From the NCBI GenBank assembly GCA_027488785.1, contig JAIYAY010000028.1:62001-126000 (forward strand): 64,000 nucleotides of DNA, in the 5' to 3' direction. The translations under genes were made by a program, and so were the position numbers. The DNA is from Sphingomonadales bacterium. GTDB taxonomy: Bacteria; Pseudomonadota; Alphaproteobacteria; Sphingomonadales; Sphingomonadaceae. The notes below the pieces were generated by a model, which saw nothing but the letters and a program-made list of their open reading frames with translations, had not been told where the DNA came from and did no database searches. Below, one piece after another: positions 1 through 8,055 of this stretch. The first letter of the stretch is position 1. Each line of letters starts with the position of its first letter.

Positions 1-394
1 TAAGCACAGGCACGATAAGGCTGTGCGCAAGCAGTTCCCGTATTTCTGTCAGCGGCACACCCTCCGCCGCAAGCCGTGCGCAGGCTTCAGCCACCGTCGC
101 GCCCTCGTCCTGCGCAAGGCCTTGTCGGTCCTCGGCTAGGTTCGCCAGAAGCGAGAACAGCATGAACCCGCGAACAAAATTGAGTGTGTCATCCAGGCTC
201 AGCGCCCCAAGACCGCGATCACTTGAATCCGCGCCTTCTATTTTGCGAAAGCGGTCAACGCTGGTGGAGCGGATATATTCGGTCTGCCGGAATAATTGTT
301 CGCCGCCATAAGCGCGAATGACGTCCCCCAGCATCTTACCGAGAAAGCGGATGTCGGGATTTTGCGAGATGGCTTGTGTGTTTTGACCGTTCAT
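1..394 (-). CDS. ppc: phosphoenolpyruvate carboxylase, N-terminal part (cut by window edge)
   Basis: Only the first 131 codons lie in the window; the gene continues beyond the left edge. The translation begins MNGQNTQAISQNPDIRFLGK and continues with LGDVIRAYGGEQLF, then the stretch LIVPVL that in the family directly precedes the conserved TAHPTE motif. The enzyme carboxylates phosphoenolpyruvate to oxaloacetate and so refills the TCA cycle, much of which is encoded at 31-43 kb. An ATG six codons upstream (412) is an alternative start. It lies 65 bases downstream of the lipoprotein gene on the same strand. Identification rests on the recognisable N-terminal pattern; the catalytic domain is not visible. 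Confidence 0.85.
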   Translation of the reverse strand, partial: MNGQNTQAISQNPDIRFLGKMLGDVIRAYGGEQLFRQTEYIRSTSVDRFRKIEGADSSDRGLGALSLDDTLNFVRGFMLFSLLANLAEDRQGLAQDEGATVAEACARLAAEGVPLTEIRELLAHSLIVPVL

Positions 395-459
395 GGGGCG
401 ATTAGGGCACATGGAAACCGCAGGCGCAAGCCAATCCGCGTATCTTTACCGATGAATAG

Positions 460-966
460 CTATTCCCCAATCATCTTCGAAAGCCGCGCGATTTCCGCAT
501 TTTGCCGTGCGACGTCTTCGATAAGTGGCCGCTGCGCCTCGGTCAGAAGCACCGCAAGGCCCGCGTCGCGCGCGCCTGCCTCAAATATCAGCCCGTCAAA
601 GTCACGCACAGCGGCCACCGAATCGGCACGCGTCTTGTCGAGCCGTGACAGCATAAGATGCGCGTTCACCCAAATCTCACTGCCCGGCGAACTGCCCGCC
701 GCCTTTGAGGCGATCGCCTGCACCGCTGCCAATGCACCTATATAGGTGGCATGTGCCGCCATGTGTCGCGCCTGCAGCACGTCAGCTTTTGCAGCGAATT
801 CACCCGATAATTGAGATGGCGCAGCTGCCGATTCGATGGGCGTAGATAACGGCGCTTCGGTTTCATAACTCCGGCGTTCAAGCGAGGGAAATCCGCCCTC
901 TTTCGTGCCGCATGCGGAGAGGATGAGGAGCAGAAGTAATGGCGACGCAGGCTTGAAATTCAACAT
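460..966 (-). CDS. putative lipoprotein of unknown function
   Basis: A 168-residue protein with a typical lipoprotein signal: a short N-region, a leucine-rich hydrophobic core and the lipobox LSAC at about residues 17-20, so the mature protein would start at that cysteine. The remainder is alanine-rich, predicted helical and without a motif I recognise. It is probably exported and lipid-anchored in the envelope. It sits immediately upstream of ppc on the same strand and may be co-transcribed with it, but nothing in the sequence links the functions. Comparable small lipoproteins are common in sphingomonads; the function is unknown. Confidence 0.7.
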   Translation of the reverse strand: MLNFKPASPLLLLLILSACGTKEGGFPSLERRSYETEAPLSTPIESAAAPSQLSGEFAAKADVLQARHMAAHATYIGALAAVQAIASKAAGSSPGSEIWVNAHLMLSRLDKTRADSVAAVRDFDGLIFEAGARDAGLAVLLTEAQRPLIEDVARQNAEIARLSKMIGE

Positions 967-1192
967 GGCTGACGTCTAAGCCTGCATGAGAGCCCATGCA
1001 AGTGCATCTCCGTGGCGGCGTAGGCGGCATCATAAGGGCCAAAATGCTGGATTATACGTTGACATAGATATTTGCTTGCACTAGCTGCGCCCATTCTTGC
1101 GTGACCCTGTTGAGATTCGTCTCCGCTATGTCACGCGCCTGAGCAACCCGCCCCATAAGGCGCTAAGCTGTAGAAACGGATGAGTTAAAGCC
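967..1192 (+). promoter_or_regulatory. putative promoter and leader of rplU-rpmA
   Basis: This 226-base divergent spacer holds a perfect -35-like TTGACA at 1059-1064, followed 17 bases later by the weak -10 candidate TAGCTG. Further down, GCGCCT at 1135-1140 can pair with AGGCGC at 1158-1163, giving a hairpin in the 5' leader of the L21 transcript. Ribosomal protein operons are often controlled through such leaders, but this is only inferred. The lipoprotein promoter must lie in the same spacer on the other strand. Confidence 0.35.
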
Positions 1193-1588
1193 ATGTTCGC
1201 AATCGTGCGCACAGGCGGCAAGCAATATCGCGTCGCCGCCGGAGATAAAATCGCAGTTGAAAAACTGTCTGGTGAAGCGGGTGACAAGATCTCGCTTGGT
1301 GATATCCTTCTTGCCGGTGACGGTGACAAGGCGCAGGACGTGAACGGCTTGACCGTTTCGGCCGAAATCATTGCGCAAGAGCGCGGTGAAAAGGTTATCG
1401 TGTTCAAAAAGCGTCGCCGCCACAATTATCGTCGTAAGCAAGGTCATCGCCAGTCGTTGACGCTTCTGCGCATCCTCGCCGTCGGCAAGGAAGATAAGAA
1501 GGCTGCTGCAACTGCCGCTCCTGCAAAGGAAGCCGCACCCAAGAAAGCCGCTGCGCCCAAAAAGGCTGCAGCCACTAAGGAAGCTTGA
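1193..1588 (+). CDS. rplU: 50S ribosomal protein L21 with Lys/Ala-rich C-terminal tail
   Basis: Translation starts [14 protein letters not shown], the family signature, and carries the [19 protein letters not shown]-binding stretch at about residues 75-90. L21 binds 23S rRNA in the large subunit. The protein is 131 residues, against about 103 for the usual L21; the extra 28 residues form a low-complexity tail of repeated PKKAAA-type units. Such tails are known in some alphaproteobacterial L21 proteins. rpmA follows after 31 bases, as in nearly all bacteria, and the two form an operon ending at the terminator near 1964. Confidence 0.97.
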   Translation: MFAIVRTGGKQYRVAAGDKIAVEKLSGEAGDKISLGDILLAGDGDKAQDVNGLTVSAEIIAQERGEKVIVFKKRRRHNYRRKQGHRQSLTLLRILAVGKEDKKAAATAAPAKEAAPKKAAAPKKAAATKEA

Positions 1589-1619
1589 GCGGCAACGCTC
1601 TGACGTAGGAGTTTAGACC

Positions 1620-1889
1620 ATGGCACATAAAAAAGCAGGTGGTTCGTCACGCAACGGTCGCGATTCAGCAGGCCGTCGCCTTGGCGTAAAGAAGTTCGGT
1701 GGCGAAAGCGTCATCGGCGGTAACATCATCGTCCGTCAGCGCGGTACCAAGGTATATCCTGGCGCGGGCGTTGGCCTTGGCAAAGACCACACCTTGTTCG
1801 CGCTCGTCGCAGGCCGCGTGCGCTTCCATGCTGGCAAACTTGGCCGCAAATATGTGTCGGTCGATATGCCAGCGATGGCCGCCGAATAA
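1620..1889 (+). CDS. rpmA: 50S ribosomal protein L27
   Basis: An 89-residue protein beginning [16 protein letters not shown], the strongly conserved L27 N-terminus that reaches towards the peptidyl-transferase centre. [18 protein letters not shown] is also diagnostic. The length is that of the family. There is no N-terminal extension of the kind cleaved in Firmicutes. It is the second gene of the rplU-rpmA operon, preceded by a GTAGGAG-like ribosome binding site at about 1606-1612. A GTPase Obg gene, often found next, is absent here: a GNAT acetyltransferase follows instead. Confidence 0.98.
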   Translation: MAHKKAGGSSRNGRDSAGRRLGVKKFGGESVIGGNIIVRQRGTKVYPGAGVGLGKDHTLFALVAGRVRFHAGKLGRKYVSVDMPAMAAE

Positions 1890-1941
1890 ACAGGGCAACC
1901 GATAACCGGGTTGTCCAGACGGATGACCCGGAAATCATGTC

Positions 1942-1997
1942 AGGTGGTTTCCACCTTTGAACAGGGAGACGGGTCAACCGGTCTCCCTTTCTTTTTG
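1942..1997 (+). terminator. rho-independent terminator of rplU-rpmA
   Basis: GGGAGAC at 1964-1970 pairs with GTCTCCC at 1981-1987, followed by a T-rich run (TTTCTTTTTG). A smaller hairpin, AGGTGG-TTT-CCACCT at 1942-1956, sits just before it. The position, about 75 bases after the rpmA stop, suits termination of the ribosomal operon. Confidence 0.75.
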
Positions 1998-2040
1998 TCT
2001 CATTCTCCCTGTTCTCAGCCTCCTGCGGAGGAACTGTAAC

Positions 2041-2091
2041 ATGGCTGTCGCTTTGTCATGCAAGGGGCGGCGCAGAACCGGAGAAAGATGA
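2041..2091 (+). CDS. possible 16-codon leader peptide coupled to the acetyltransferase
   Basis: A mini-ORF encoding MAVALSCKGRRRTGER. It has a near-ideal Shine-Dalgarno GGAGG at 2027-2031, nine bases before its ATG, better than any signal in front of the next gene. Its TGA stop (2089-2091) overlaps the ATG of the downstream acetyltransferase by one base (TGATG), an arrangement typical of translational coupling. I infer a leader peptide controlling the acetyltransferase. It could instead be a chance ORF, or the remnant of a different start; no homologue is known to me. Confidence 0.35.
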   Translation: MAVALSCKGRRRTGER

Positions 2092-2681
2092 TGTTCGCGA
2101 GAACGGAAAGATTATTGTTGCGGCCAAGCTGGCCCGAGGATGCAGCCGAATTGCATCAGGCGATTGCCGATGAGGGCATCGTCCGCAACCTTGCGCTCGC
2201 AGCTTGGCCTTATACCGTCGATGATGCCGTGCAATTTGCGACGCAAGCGCATGATGCGCTCTACCCTAGCTTTTTACTCATGCTGCGTACCCATGGTGCC
2301 CCACGTATCATCGGTGCGTGCGGCATTGGAAATTATGACGGCAGCGCCGAATTGGGCTATTGGATAGCACGGCCTTATTGGGGCCTCGGCTTTGCAACCG
2401 AGGCCAATCGCGCTGTGATCGACATTGCCAAGGCCATTGGCCACAAAAAACTTATCGCCAGCCACTTCACCGATAATGCCGCGTCTGGCCATGTGCTGCG
2501 CAAGCTCGGCTTTCAAAACACAGGTAAAACGGCTTTGCGCCACAGCAACGGCCGCGGCGAGGCAATGACATGCGCTTTGTATGAAAAGGCACTGGATGGC
2601 GCAGGCACAGAGCCCAGCGCCCGACTAAGCCCTCCAGCATTCAGCATACGTGCGCAAATGGAACGGCTGCAAGCGGCGTAA
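2091..2681 (+). CDS. GNAT-family N-acetyltransferase (RimJ/RimL type)
   Basis: A 196-residue protein starting MFARTERLLLRPSWPEDA, the N-terminal strand pattern of RimJ/RimL-like GNAT enzymes. The segment ELGYWIARPYWGLGFATEA (about residues 85-103) matches the acetyl-CoA binding region, and GHVLRKLGFQNTG the C-terminal family motif. It probably transfers an acetyl group from acetyl-CoA to a protein N-terminus or small amine; the substrate cannot be inferred. Starts at 2058 and 2088 are possible, but 2091 suits homologues and has GGAGAAAG upstream with proper spacing. It follows the ribosomal operon terminator. Confidence 0.85.
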   Translation: MFARTERLLLRPSWPEDAAELHQAIADEGIVRNLALAAWPYTVDDAVQFATQAHDALYPSFLLMLRTHGAPRIIGACGIGNYDGSAELGYWIARPYWGLGFATEANRAVIDIAKAIGHKKLIASHFTDNAASGHVLRKLGFQNTGKTALRHSNGRGEAMTCALYEKALDGAGTEPSARLSPPAFSIRAQMERLQAA

Positions 2682-2710
2682 TTAGCTAAATCATCTTTTC
2701 AGTGGTTTAA

Positions 2711-2750
2711 CCCCTGAATTCTGCAACACACTTGGATATGCCCCTGAATT
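2711..2750. repeat. 10-bp direct repeat upstream of the TetR gene, possible operator
   Basis: CCCCTGAATT occurs at 2711-2720 and again at 2741-2750. The copies are 30 bp apart, about three helical turns, so they would lie on the same DNA face. They are 41-80 bp before the regulator's start, a normal place for operator sites. Whether they bind that regulator is inference. Confidence 0.4.
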
Positions 2751-2790
2751 GGCGTAGCGTTGCAAAATCAACCGGGGGGTGATTACGAAT

Positions 2791-3429
2791 ATGGCCAGTG
2801 AGGCATCCAAGATTATTGCATTTAAAGACGTTGGCATGCCGCGCCGATTAAGTCCGGAGGCGAGCCGCATGGCGGCGCTGGAGGCGGCGCGCGGCCTGTT
2901 GCTTGAGGCAGGGCCGCAGGCGGTGACGTTAAAGGCGGTGGCTGGGCAAATCGGTCGGACGCACGCCAATTTGCTGCATCATTTTGGGTCGGCGTCGGGG
3001 CTGCAGCGGGCGCTGGCGGCGTATATGGGCGAAAATATCCGCAGCAAGGTCGCGGAGGCCGTCATCCAAATGCGTGGCGGCGTAATGACGCCGGATGAGC
3101 TTGCAGACTTAATCTTTGACCAATTCGATCGCGAGGGTGCAGGCGCGCTTGCGTCTTGGATGCTCCTGTCCGGAAATGAAGACGCGCTCGACCCTATTGT
3201 CGAGGCCATTCACAAGCTGGTGGATGAAATTGCCGAAGACGGCCACGCCGATACCTCGCTGCACGAGTTGACATTGGAGATGGTGCTGATGGCGCTAGGC
3301 GATGCGTTATTGGGCGGGCCACTGTCGGCAGCGCTTGGCTTGCCGCGCGAAGCGGGAAGGCAGATTGCGGGCCGAAAGCTGGCGGCTGCATTCGATCAGA
3401 TGCAGGCGCAATTGAAGCCCTCAACTTAG
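2791..3429 (+). CDS. TetR/AcrR-family transcriptional regulator
   Basis: A protein of 212 residues. After about 18 residues, RLSPEASRMAALEAARGLL begins the TetR N-terminal helix; a helix-turn-helix follows with VTLKAVAGQIGRTHANLLHHFGS at about residues 43-65. The C-terminal domain is helical and presumably senses a ligand, which cannot be guessed. A GTG at 2779 lies directly against a G-run with no room for a ribosome binding site, so the ATG at 2791 is preferred. Its stop overlaps by four bases the stop of the convergent epimerase gene. The direct repeats just upstream suggest autoregulation. Confidence 0.85.
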   Translation: MASEASKIIAFKDVGMPRRLSPEASRMAALEAARGLLLEAGPQAVTLKAVAGQIGRTHANLLHHFGSASGLQRALAAYMGENIRSKVAEAVIQMRGGVMTPDELADLIFDQFDREGAGALASWMLLSGNEDALDPIVEAIHKLVDEIAEDGHADTSLHELTLEMVLMALGDALLGGPLSAALGLPREAGRQIAGRKLAAAFDQMQAQLKPST

Positions 3430-4409
3430 GACGCGGCGCCGTAATGCTGCCGATACCAGTCGGCGAATTTTTGCAGACCTTCGGCCAGCATGACCTTTGG
3501 CTTGTACCCCGTGAGCGCATGTAGCTTTGATATGTCGGCATAGGTCGCAGTGACGTCGCCCGGTTGCATTGGCCGCAGGATTTTCGTCGCCTCGCGGCCA
3601 ATGGCCTTTTCAAGCGTCTCAATCATGTCCATCAAGCCCACCGGATGGCTGTCGCCAATGTTGAGGACCCTATGCTCGCCGCGCGCGGGTGGATGGTCGA
3701 GTGACCCGATGATGCCGTCGACAATGTCATCAATATAGGTGAAATCGCGCGCCATTTGGCCATTGCCGTAAACCTCAATCGCCTCGCCGCGCAGGATTTT
3801 CTGCGTGAAGCTGAAATAGGCCATGTCGGGCCGCCCCCATGGACCGTAGACGGTGAAGAAACGCAGGCCCGTCTGCGGGAAGCCATAAAGTTTTGCGTAA
3901 GACTGGCTCATCAATTCGCACGCACGCTTGGTCGCGGCGTAGAGCGACACAGGGTCGTTGGCGGGCTCATCTTCCTTAAAGCCTTCGCCGCCTATTGGCT
4001 TATCGCCATAGACCGAACTCGACGAGGCGTAGACGAGATGCTCAAAGCCCTCGGCGTGCCGACACGCCTCCATCACCGACAAGTGGCCCGCCAGGTTGGA
4101 CCGTTCATAGGCGAAGGGGTTCTCAAGGCTGTAGCGGACGCCCGCCTGCGCCGCGAGATGCACGACGCGCACAATGTTGTTGTCGCACACCAGCGCCTTC
4201 ATCTTGTCGGCATCGGCGATGTCGAGGCGTTCAAAGGCGAAGTTGTTTATCCCCGCAAAGGTCGCGAGCCGCGCATCTTTTAAGGCGGGGTCATAATAAT
4301 CATTGACGATGTCGACGCCAATAACGCGCTCGCCCCGCGCCAACAATCTGTGCGCGACGGCGTGGCCTATAAACCCTGCGGCGCCTGTTACGAGGATGGG
4401 GGTTGGCAT
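3426..4409 (-). CDS. NAD-dependent epimerase, UDP-glucuronate 4-epimerase-like
   Basis: A 327-residue extended SDR protein. The N-terminal ILVTGAAGFIGHAVA is the NAD-binding glycine motif; SSSSVYG and YAATK carry the catalytic Ser and the Tyr-x-x-x-Lys. VDIVNDYYDPALK is characteristic of the UDP-glucuronate 4-epimerase branch (LspL/CapI type), which makes UDP-galacturonate for surface polysaccharide, LPS or, in sphingomonads, galacturonosyl glycosphingolipids. The pathway is inferred, as no glycosyltransferase is nearby. A TTG at 4418 is an alternative start; ATG 4409 places the glycine motif at the usual distance. It overlaps the TetR gene convergently. Confidence 0.85.
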   Translation of the reverse strand: MPTPILVTGAAGFIGHAVAHRLLARGERVIGVDIVNDYYDPALKDARLATFAGINNFAFERLDIADADKMKALVCDNNIVRVVHLAAQAGVRYSLENPFAYERSNLAGHLSVMEACRHAEGFEHLVYASSSSVYGDKPIGGEGFKEDEPANDPVSLYAATKRACELMSQSYAKLYGFPQTGLRFFTVYGPWGRPDMAYFSFTQKILRGEAIEVYGNGQMARDFTYIDDIVDGIIGSLDHPPARGEHRVLNIGDSHPVGLMDMIETLEKAIGREATKILRPMQPGDVTATYADISKLHALTGYKPKVMLAEGLQKFADWYRQHYGAAS

Positions 4410-4478
4410 CTCAAACAATATCCTCAGCTATAAAAAGCAAAATCCGCGAAGCCGCATGAGCCTCATAAAAAGTGGCGG

Positions 4479-5324
4479 CTAAATCGCCAAATTATCTATC
4501 AACCGCGTCTTGCCCATCTTGGCCGATGCCAAGAGCCGGGCTGCTCTGCCGTCAAAATGTTGAAGTTCCTCAAGCGTGACCGCGTCGGCGAGCGCAAAAT
4601 AGTCCACGCGCGCAAAACCGGCCGCAAGGATATCCGCCGAGGCCTTGGCAAGCGTTTGCCCAACATCATCGCCTGCACGGATCTGCGCTGCGGCTTGGCC
4701 CAACGCAGCTGGCAAAGCCAAGGCCGCCGTGCGTTCCTCCGCGGTCAAATAGGCATTGCGCGACGACAGAGCGAGGCCATCGGCGTCACGCACAATTGGC
4801 ACGCCCAATATGTCCAAGGCGAAGTCGAGGTCGCGGGCCATCTGCCGGATGACCGCCAGTTGTTGGAAATCCTTTTCCCCGAAAAGCGCAACATCGGGCT
4901 GCACCTGATTAAACAATTTGGCAACCACCAGCGCGACGCCGTCAAAATGCCCGGGCCGCGCGGCGCCGCAATACCCATTGCTTGCGCCTGCGACATGGAT
5001 TTCCGATGCAAAGCCCGGCGGATAGACAATGGTCGCATGCGGCGCCCATAAAATGTCCACGCCCGCGGCGCGCAGCAGCTCGGCATCGCGTTCCATCGTG
5101 CGCGGATATGCATCGAGATCTTCATTCGGGCCAAATTGGGTGGGGTTGACAAAGATCGACACAACCACCGCATCGGCATGCCGCCGCGCTTCCTCGACCA
5201 GCATCATATGCCCGTCATGCAACGCGCCCATCGTCGGGACCAACGCAACGCGCCGCTTGGCGTCACGCAAGGCCGAAATATGGTGCCGCAATGCGTCAAG
5301 CTGATTGATGGTTTGCACGTCCAC
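4479..5324 (-). CDS. panC: pantothenate synthetase
   Basis: A 281-residue enzyme that condenses D-pantoate with beta-alanine using ATP, the last step of pantothenate (vitamin B5, coenzyme A precursor) synthesis. [11 protein letters not shown] at about residues 30-40 is the HIGH-type nucleotide-binding motif; [29 protein letters not shown] and the C-terminal [10 protein letters not shown] are all diagnostic. The start codon is GTG at 5324 or GTG at 5318; an AAGGCGAC sequence upstream could serve either. panB is not in the window. It is divergent from mipZ, a pairing seen in other sphingomonads. Confidence 0.96.
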   Translation of the reverse strand: MDVQTINQLDALRHHISALRDAKRRVALVPTMGALHDGHMMLVEEARRHADAVVVSIFVNPTQFGPNEDLDAYPRTMERDAELLRAAGVDILWAPHATIVYPPGFASEIHVAGASNGYCGAARPGHFDGVALVVAKLFNQVQPDVALFGEKDFQQLAVIRQMARDLDFALDILGVPIVRDADGLALSSRNAYLTAEERTAALALPAALGQAAAQIRAGDDVGQTLAKASADILAAGFARVDYFALADAVTLEELQHFDGRAARLLASAKMGKTRLIDNLAI

Positions 5325-5431
5325 GTCGCCTTGTTTATTGGCCTTTGTTGAACCCGCCTATGCGGGAGGGTGCAGCGACAATTCAAGGCAAATGTCGCCG
5401 CAGACAATTTTTGGGGCAGGTTTGGGGAATT

Positions 5432-6214
5432 ATGGCCAAGGCACATCACATCGTTTTTGCGAATGAAAAGGGCGGGACAGGTAAATCCACCACCGCGATC
5501 CATGTCGCCATAGCTCTGGCCTCACGCGGCGCGCGGGTCGCGTGCATCGATTTGGATTCGCGCCAGCGCACCTTGTACCGCTATCTCGAAAACCGGCGCG
5601 ACACGATGACGCGGCGCAAAGTCACATTGCCGATGCCGGTGTTCGAAGTATTCGAGCATGATTCGCAGGCCACGTTGGAGCGTCAGGTGGAACGCCTGGG
5701 CGCGGAGAATGATTTCCTTGTGTTCGATACGCCGGGACGCGATGATCCATATGCACGCTTTGTCGCGACGCGCGCCAATACATTGGTCACCCCCATCAAC
5801 GACAGCTTTGTCGACTTTGACCTGATTGGCCAAGTGGACGCCGAGAACTTCAAAGTGCGTAAGCTGAGCTTCTATGCGGAGCTTATCTGGGACGCGCGGA
5901 AGGAACGCGCCAAGGCCGATGGCGTAACCATCGACTGGGTCGTGGTCCGCAACCGCCTTCACAATATGGAGGCGCGCAATCAGCAGCGCATGACCGATGC
6001 ATTGACCGAATTGGCCAAGAGGGTCGGCTTCCGTTCCGTGCCCGGCTTGAATGAACGCGTTATTTATCGGGAACTGTTTCCATCAGGGCTGACGTTAATC
6101 GACAAGGGTCATTTGGGCCAGTTAGCGACCGCACATATTGTTGCCCGACAGGAATTGCGTGAACTGGTCACTGGCCTCGCTTTGCCCGAAGTCGGTCAGC
6201 TGGCATTAGCATAA
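5432..6214 (+). CDS. mipZ: MipZ-type ParA-like ATPase positioning the division plane
   Basis: A 260-residue deviant-Walker ATPase. HIVFANEKGGTGKSTTAIH near residue 5 is the P-loop with the signature lysine; DLDSRQRT and FDTPGRDDPYARFV (switch II) are MipZ-specific, distinct from ParA at 52 kb. MipZ binds ParB at the origin and, as a polar gradient of dimers, inhibits FtsZ away from mid-cell in alphaproteobacteria. An in-frame start at 5345 would add 29 unconserved residues; ATG 5432, with GGGGAATT before it, is chosen. Its stop overlaps the next start by one base (TAATG). Confidence 0.93.
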   Translation: MAKAHHIVFANEKGGTGKSTTAIHVAIALASRGARVACIDLDSRQRTLYRYLENRRDTMTRRKVTLPMPVFEVFEHDSQATLERQVERLGAENDFLVFDTPGRDDPYARFVATRANTLVTPINDSFVDFDLIGQVDAENFKVRKLSFYAELIWDARKERAKADGVTIDWVVVRNRLHNMEARNQQRMTDALTELAKRVGFRSVPGLNERVIYRELFPSGLTLIDKGHLGQLATAHIVARQELRELVTGLALPEVGQLALA

Positions 6215-6627
6215 TGGTCTTTCTCGCGATCTTGGTCTTTCTTGCCCTTGGCTGGGCCGTGTGGAAGGGTAAGCTGCAAAAGCAGCAATTGCTGCCCATT
6301 TTGCTGGGGCTAGCCGGAGCATTTCTCGCATCGCGGGGAAGCCCATGGATCGGTGTGGCGGCAATAGTCATAGCGGCGCTCTGGTATCGCGGCCTAACAT
6401 TGCGGCTGTTCGGTTCTGGCGCCAAACGCGGCAAAAATTCGGATATAGATGCCGCGCGTTTCCTGCTGGGCGTGTCGCGTTTCGACGATGCCGAGCGCAT
6501 TCGCGAACGTCACCGCATATTGATTGCGCAAAACCATCCCGACATCGGCGGTAGTGCCGAACGCGCCGCCGAATTGAATAAAGCACGCGACCTTTTGTTA
6601 GATGACTTAGACAATAAACGGCTTTAA
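6214..6627 (+). CDS. membrane-anchored J-domain protein
   Basis: A 137-residue protein with two hydrophobic segments at about residues 2-15 and 26-54, then a C-terminal J-domain-like region (from about residue 80) containing the essential His-Pro-Asp in [10 protein letters not shown]. Such truncated J proteins present DnaK to a membrane site; the client is unknown. The architecture resembles TIM14/Pam18-like alphaproteobacterial proteins, though placement there is my inference. It is translationally coupled to mipZ and lies 35 bases before the phosphohexomutase, so the three probably share a transcript. Confidence 0.8.
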   Translation: MVFLAILVFLALGWAVWKGKLQKQQLLPILLGLAGAFLASRGSPWIGVAAIVIAALWYRGLTLRLFGSGAKRGKNSDIDAARFLLGVSRFDDAERIRERHRILIAQNHPDIGGSAERAAELNKARDLLLDDLDNKRL

Positions 6628-6662
6628 CGGCCAAACTCTCTCCTCCAGTTACAGGACATTCT

Positions 6663-8048
6663 ATGGCGTATCATTTCCACCCAACCTCGCTTCGTGAATA
6701 TGACATTCGTGGCATCATTGGTGAAACCTTGGGGGAAGCTGATGCCTATGCCATTGGCCGTGGGTTCGGCACCTGCCTTGTCCGGGCTGGCGGGAAAAAG
6801 GCCGCGGTCGGCTATGACGGACGGGTAAGCTCGCCAATGCTTGAGGTAGCCTTGGTCAAGGGGCTGAACGACAGCGGCGTCGATGTCGTGCGCATCGGCA
6901 TGGGGCCAACGCCCATGCTATATTATGCTGAGGCCGTATTGGATGACGTCGATGGCGGCATAGAGATAACCGGTAGCCACAACCCCGCCAATTATAACGG
7001 CTTCAAAATGGTCCTTATGGGGAAACCGTTTTTCGGGGCCGATATCCAAAAAATCGGTCATATGGCGTCGGCGGGAGATTGGGTTGAAGGTGCGGGCGTT
7101 TCGGAACATCTCGACATCCTTGACCAATATGTGGCCCGCGTGGCGCAAGCCGCACCACAAAAGGCATTTCGGATCGGTTGGGATGCGGGCAATGGCGCGG
7201 CGGGACCGGCTATTGAAAAGCTGGTCAAGATGTTACCCGGAGAGCATCACCTCTTATTCACAGAAGTGGATGGCCAATTTCCCAATCATCACCCAGATCC
7301 CACTGAGCCTGCCAATTTAGTCGATTTACAGCGGCTTGTCGCGGAAAAGAAACTCGATTTTGGCGTGGCTTTTGACGGCGATGGGGACCGCATCGGCGCC
7401 ATTGATGGCGAAGGCCGCGTGATCTGGGGCGATCAATTGCTACAAATCTATGCCGCGGATGTGCTGGGCGACGCCCCCGGGGCGACGATTATCGCCGATG
7501 TAAAGGCATCGCAGGCCCTGTTCGACCGCGTGAGCGCATTGGGCGGTCAGCCCATGATGTGGAAAACCGGCCACAGCCTGATTAAGTCCAAAATGATGGA
7601 AACCGGATCGCCGCTCGCGGGGGAAATGAGCGGACATATCTTCTTCAAGCATGCATATTATGGCTTTGACGATGCCATATATGCCGCGGTCCGGTTGATG
7701 TCGGCATCGGCCAAGCTGGGCAAAAGTGTGACCGAGTTGCGCAGCGAAATGCCGGAGATGATCAACACCCCCGAAATGCGTTTCCAAGTCGATGAGAGCC
7801 GCAAATTCGCCGTGATCGACGAAGTGTTGGCACGATTGTCGGCAGACGGCGCGGATGTGAACAACACCGACGGCGCGCGCGTCAATACGCCCGATGGCTG
7901 GTGGCTATTGCGCGCATCAAACACGCAAGACGTGCTCGTCGCGCGGGCCGAAGCATCTTCCGAAGAAGGTCTGGAGCGGCTGATGGCGCAAATTGATGCG
8001 CAATTGGCGGCATCAGGGCTGGAACGCGGGGAAACTGTCGGGCATTAA
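6663..8048 (+). CDS. phosphomannomutase/phosphoglucomutase
   Basis: A 461-residue alpha-D-phosphohexomutase. [16 protein letters not shown] starts the protein; [13 protein letters not shown] near residue 100 contains the serine that is phosphorylated during catalysis; DGDGDR near 240 is the magnesium-binding loop; [10 protein letters not shown] and [14 protein letters not shown] are the sugar and phosphate binding segments. It interconverts hexose 6- and 1-phosphates (AlgC/ManB type), feeding sugar nucleotides for LPS and exopolysaccharide, which may connect it to the epimerase at 3.4 kb. Length is normal for the family. Confidence 0.93.
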   Translation: MAYHFHPTSLREYDIRGIIGETLGEADAYAIGRGFGTCLVRAGGKKAAVGYDGRVSSPMLEVALVKGLNDSGVDVVRIGMGPTPMLYYAEAVLDDVDGGIEITGSHNPANYNGFKMVLMGKPFFGADIQKIGHMASAGDWVEGAGVSEHLDILDQYVARVAQAAPQKAFRIGWDAGNGAAGPAIEKLVKMLPGEHHLLFTEVDGQFPNHHPDPTEPANLVDLQRLVAEKKLDFGVAFDGDGDRIGAIDGEGRVIWGDQLLQIYAADVLGDAPGATIIADVKASQALFDRVSALGGQPMMWKTGHSLIKSKMMETGSPLAGEMSGHIFFKHAYYGFDDAIYAAVRLMSASAKLGKSVTELRSEMPEMINTPEMRFQVDESRKFAVIDEVLARLSADGADVNNTDGARVNTPDGWWLLRASNTQDVLVARAEASSEEGLERLMAQIDAQLAASGLERGETVGH

Positions 8049-8055
8049 GCTCGGC

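Noticed and set aside
296-745. 149-residue plus-strand reading frame over ppc and the lipoprotein gene
   Set aside because: It is antisense to two better-supported minus-strand genes and has no recognisable domain or ribosome binding site.
3756-4283. 175-residue plus-strand frame inside the epimerase gene
   Set aside because: Antisense to a gene with clear catalytic motifs; typical of third-position GC bias.
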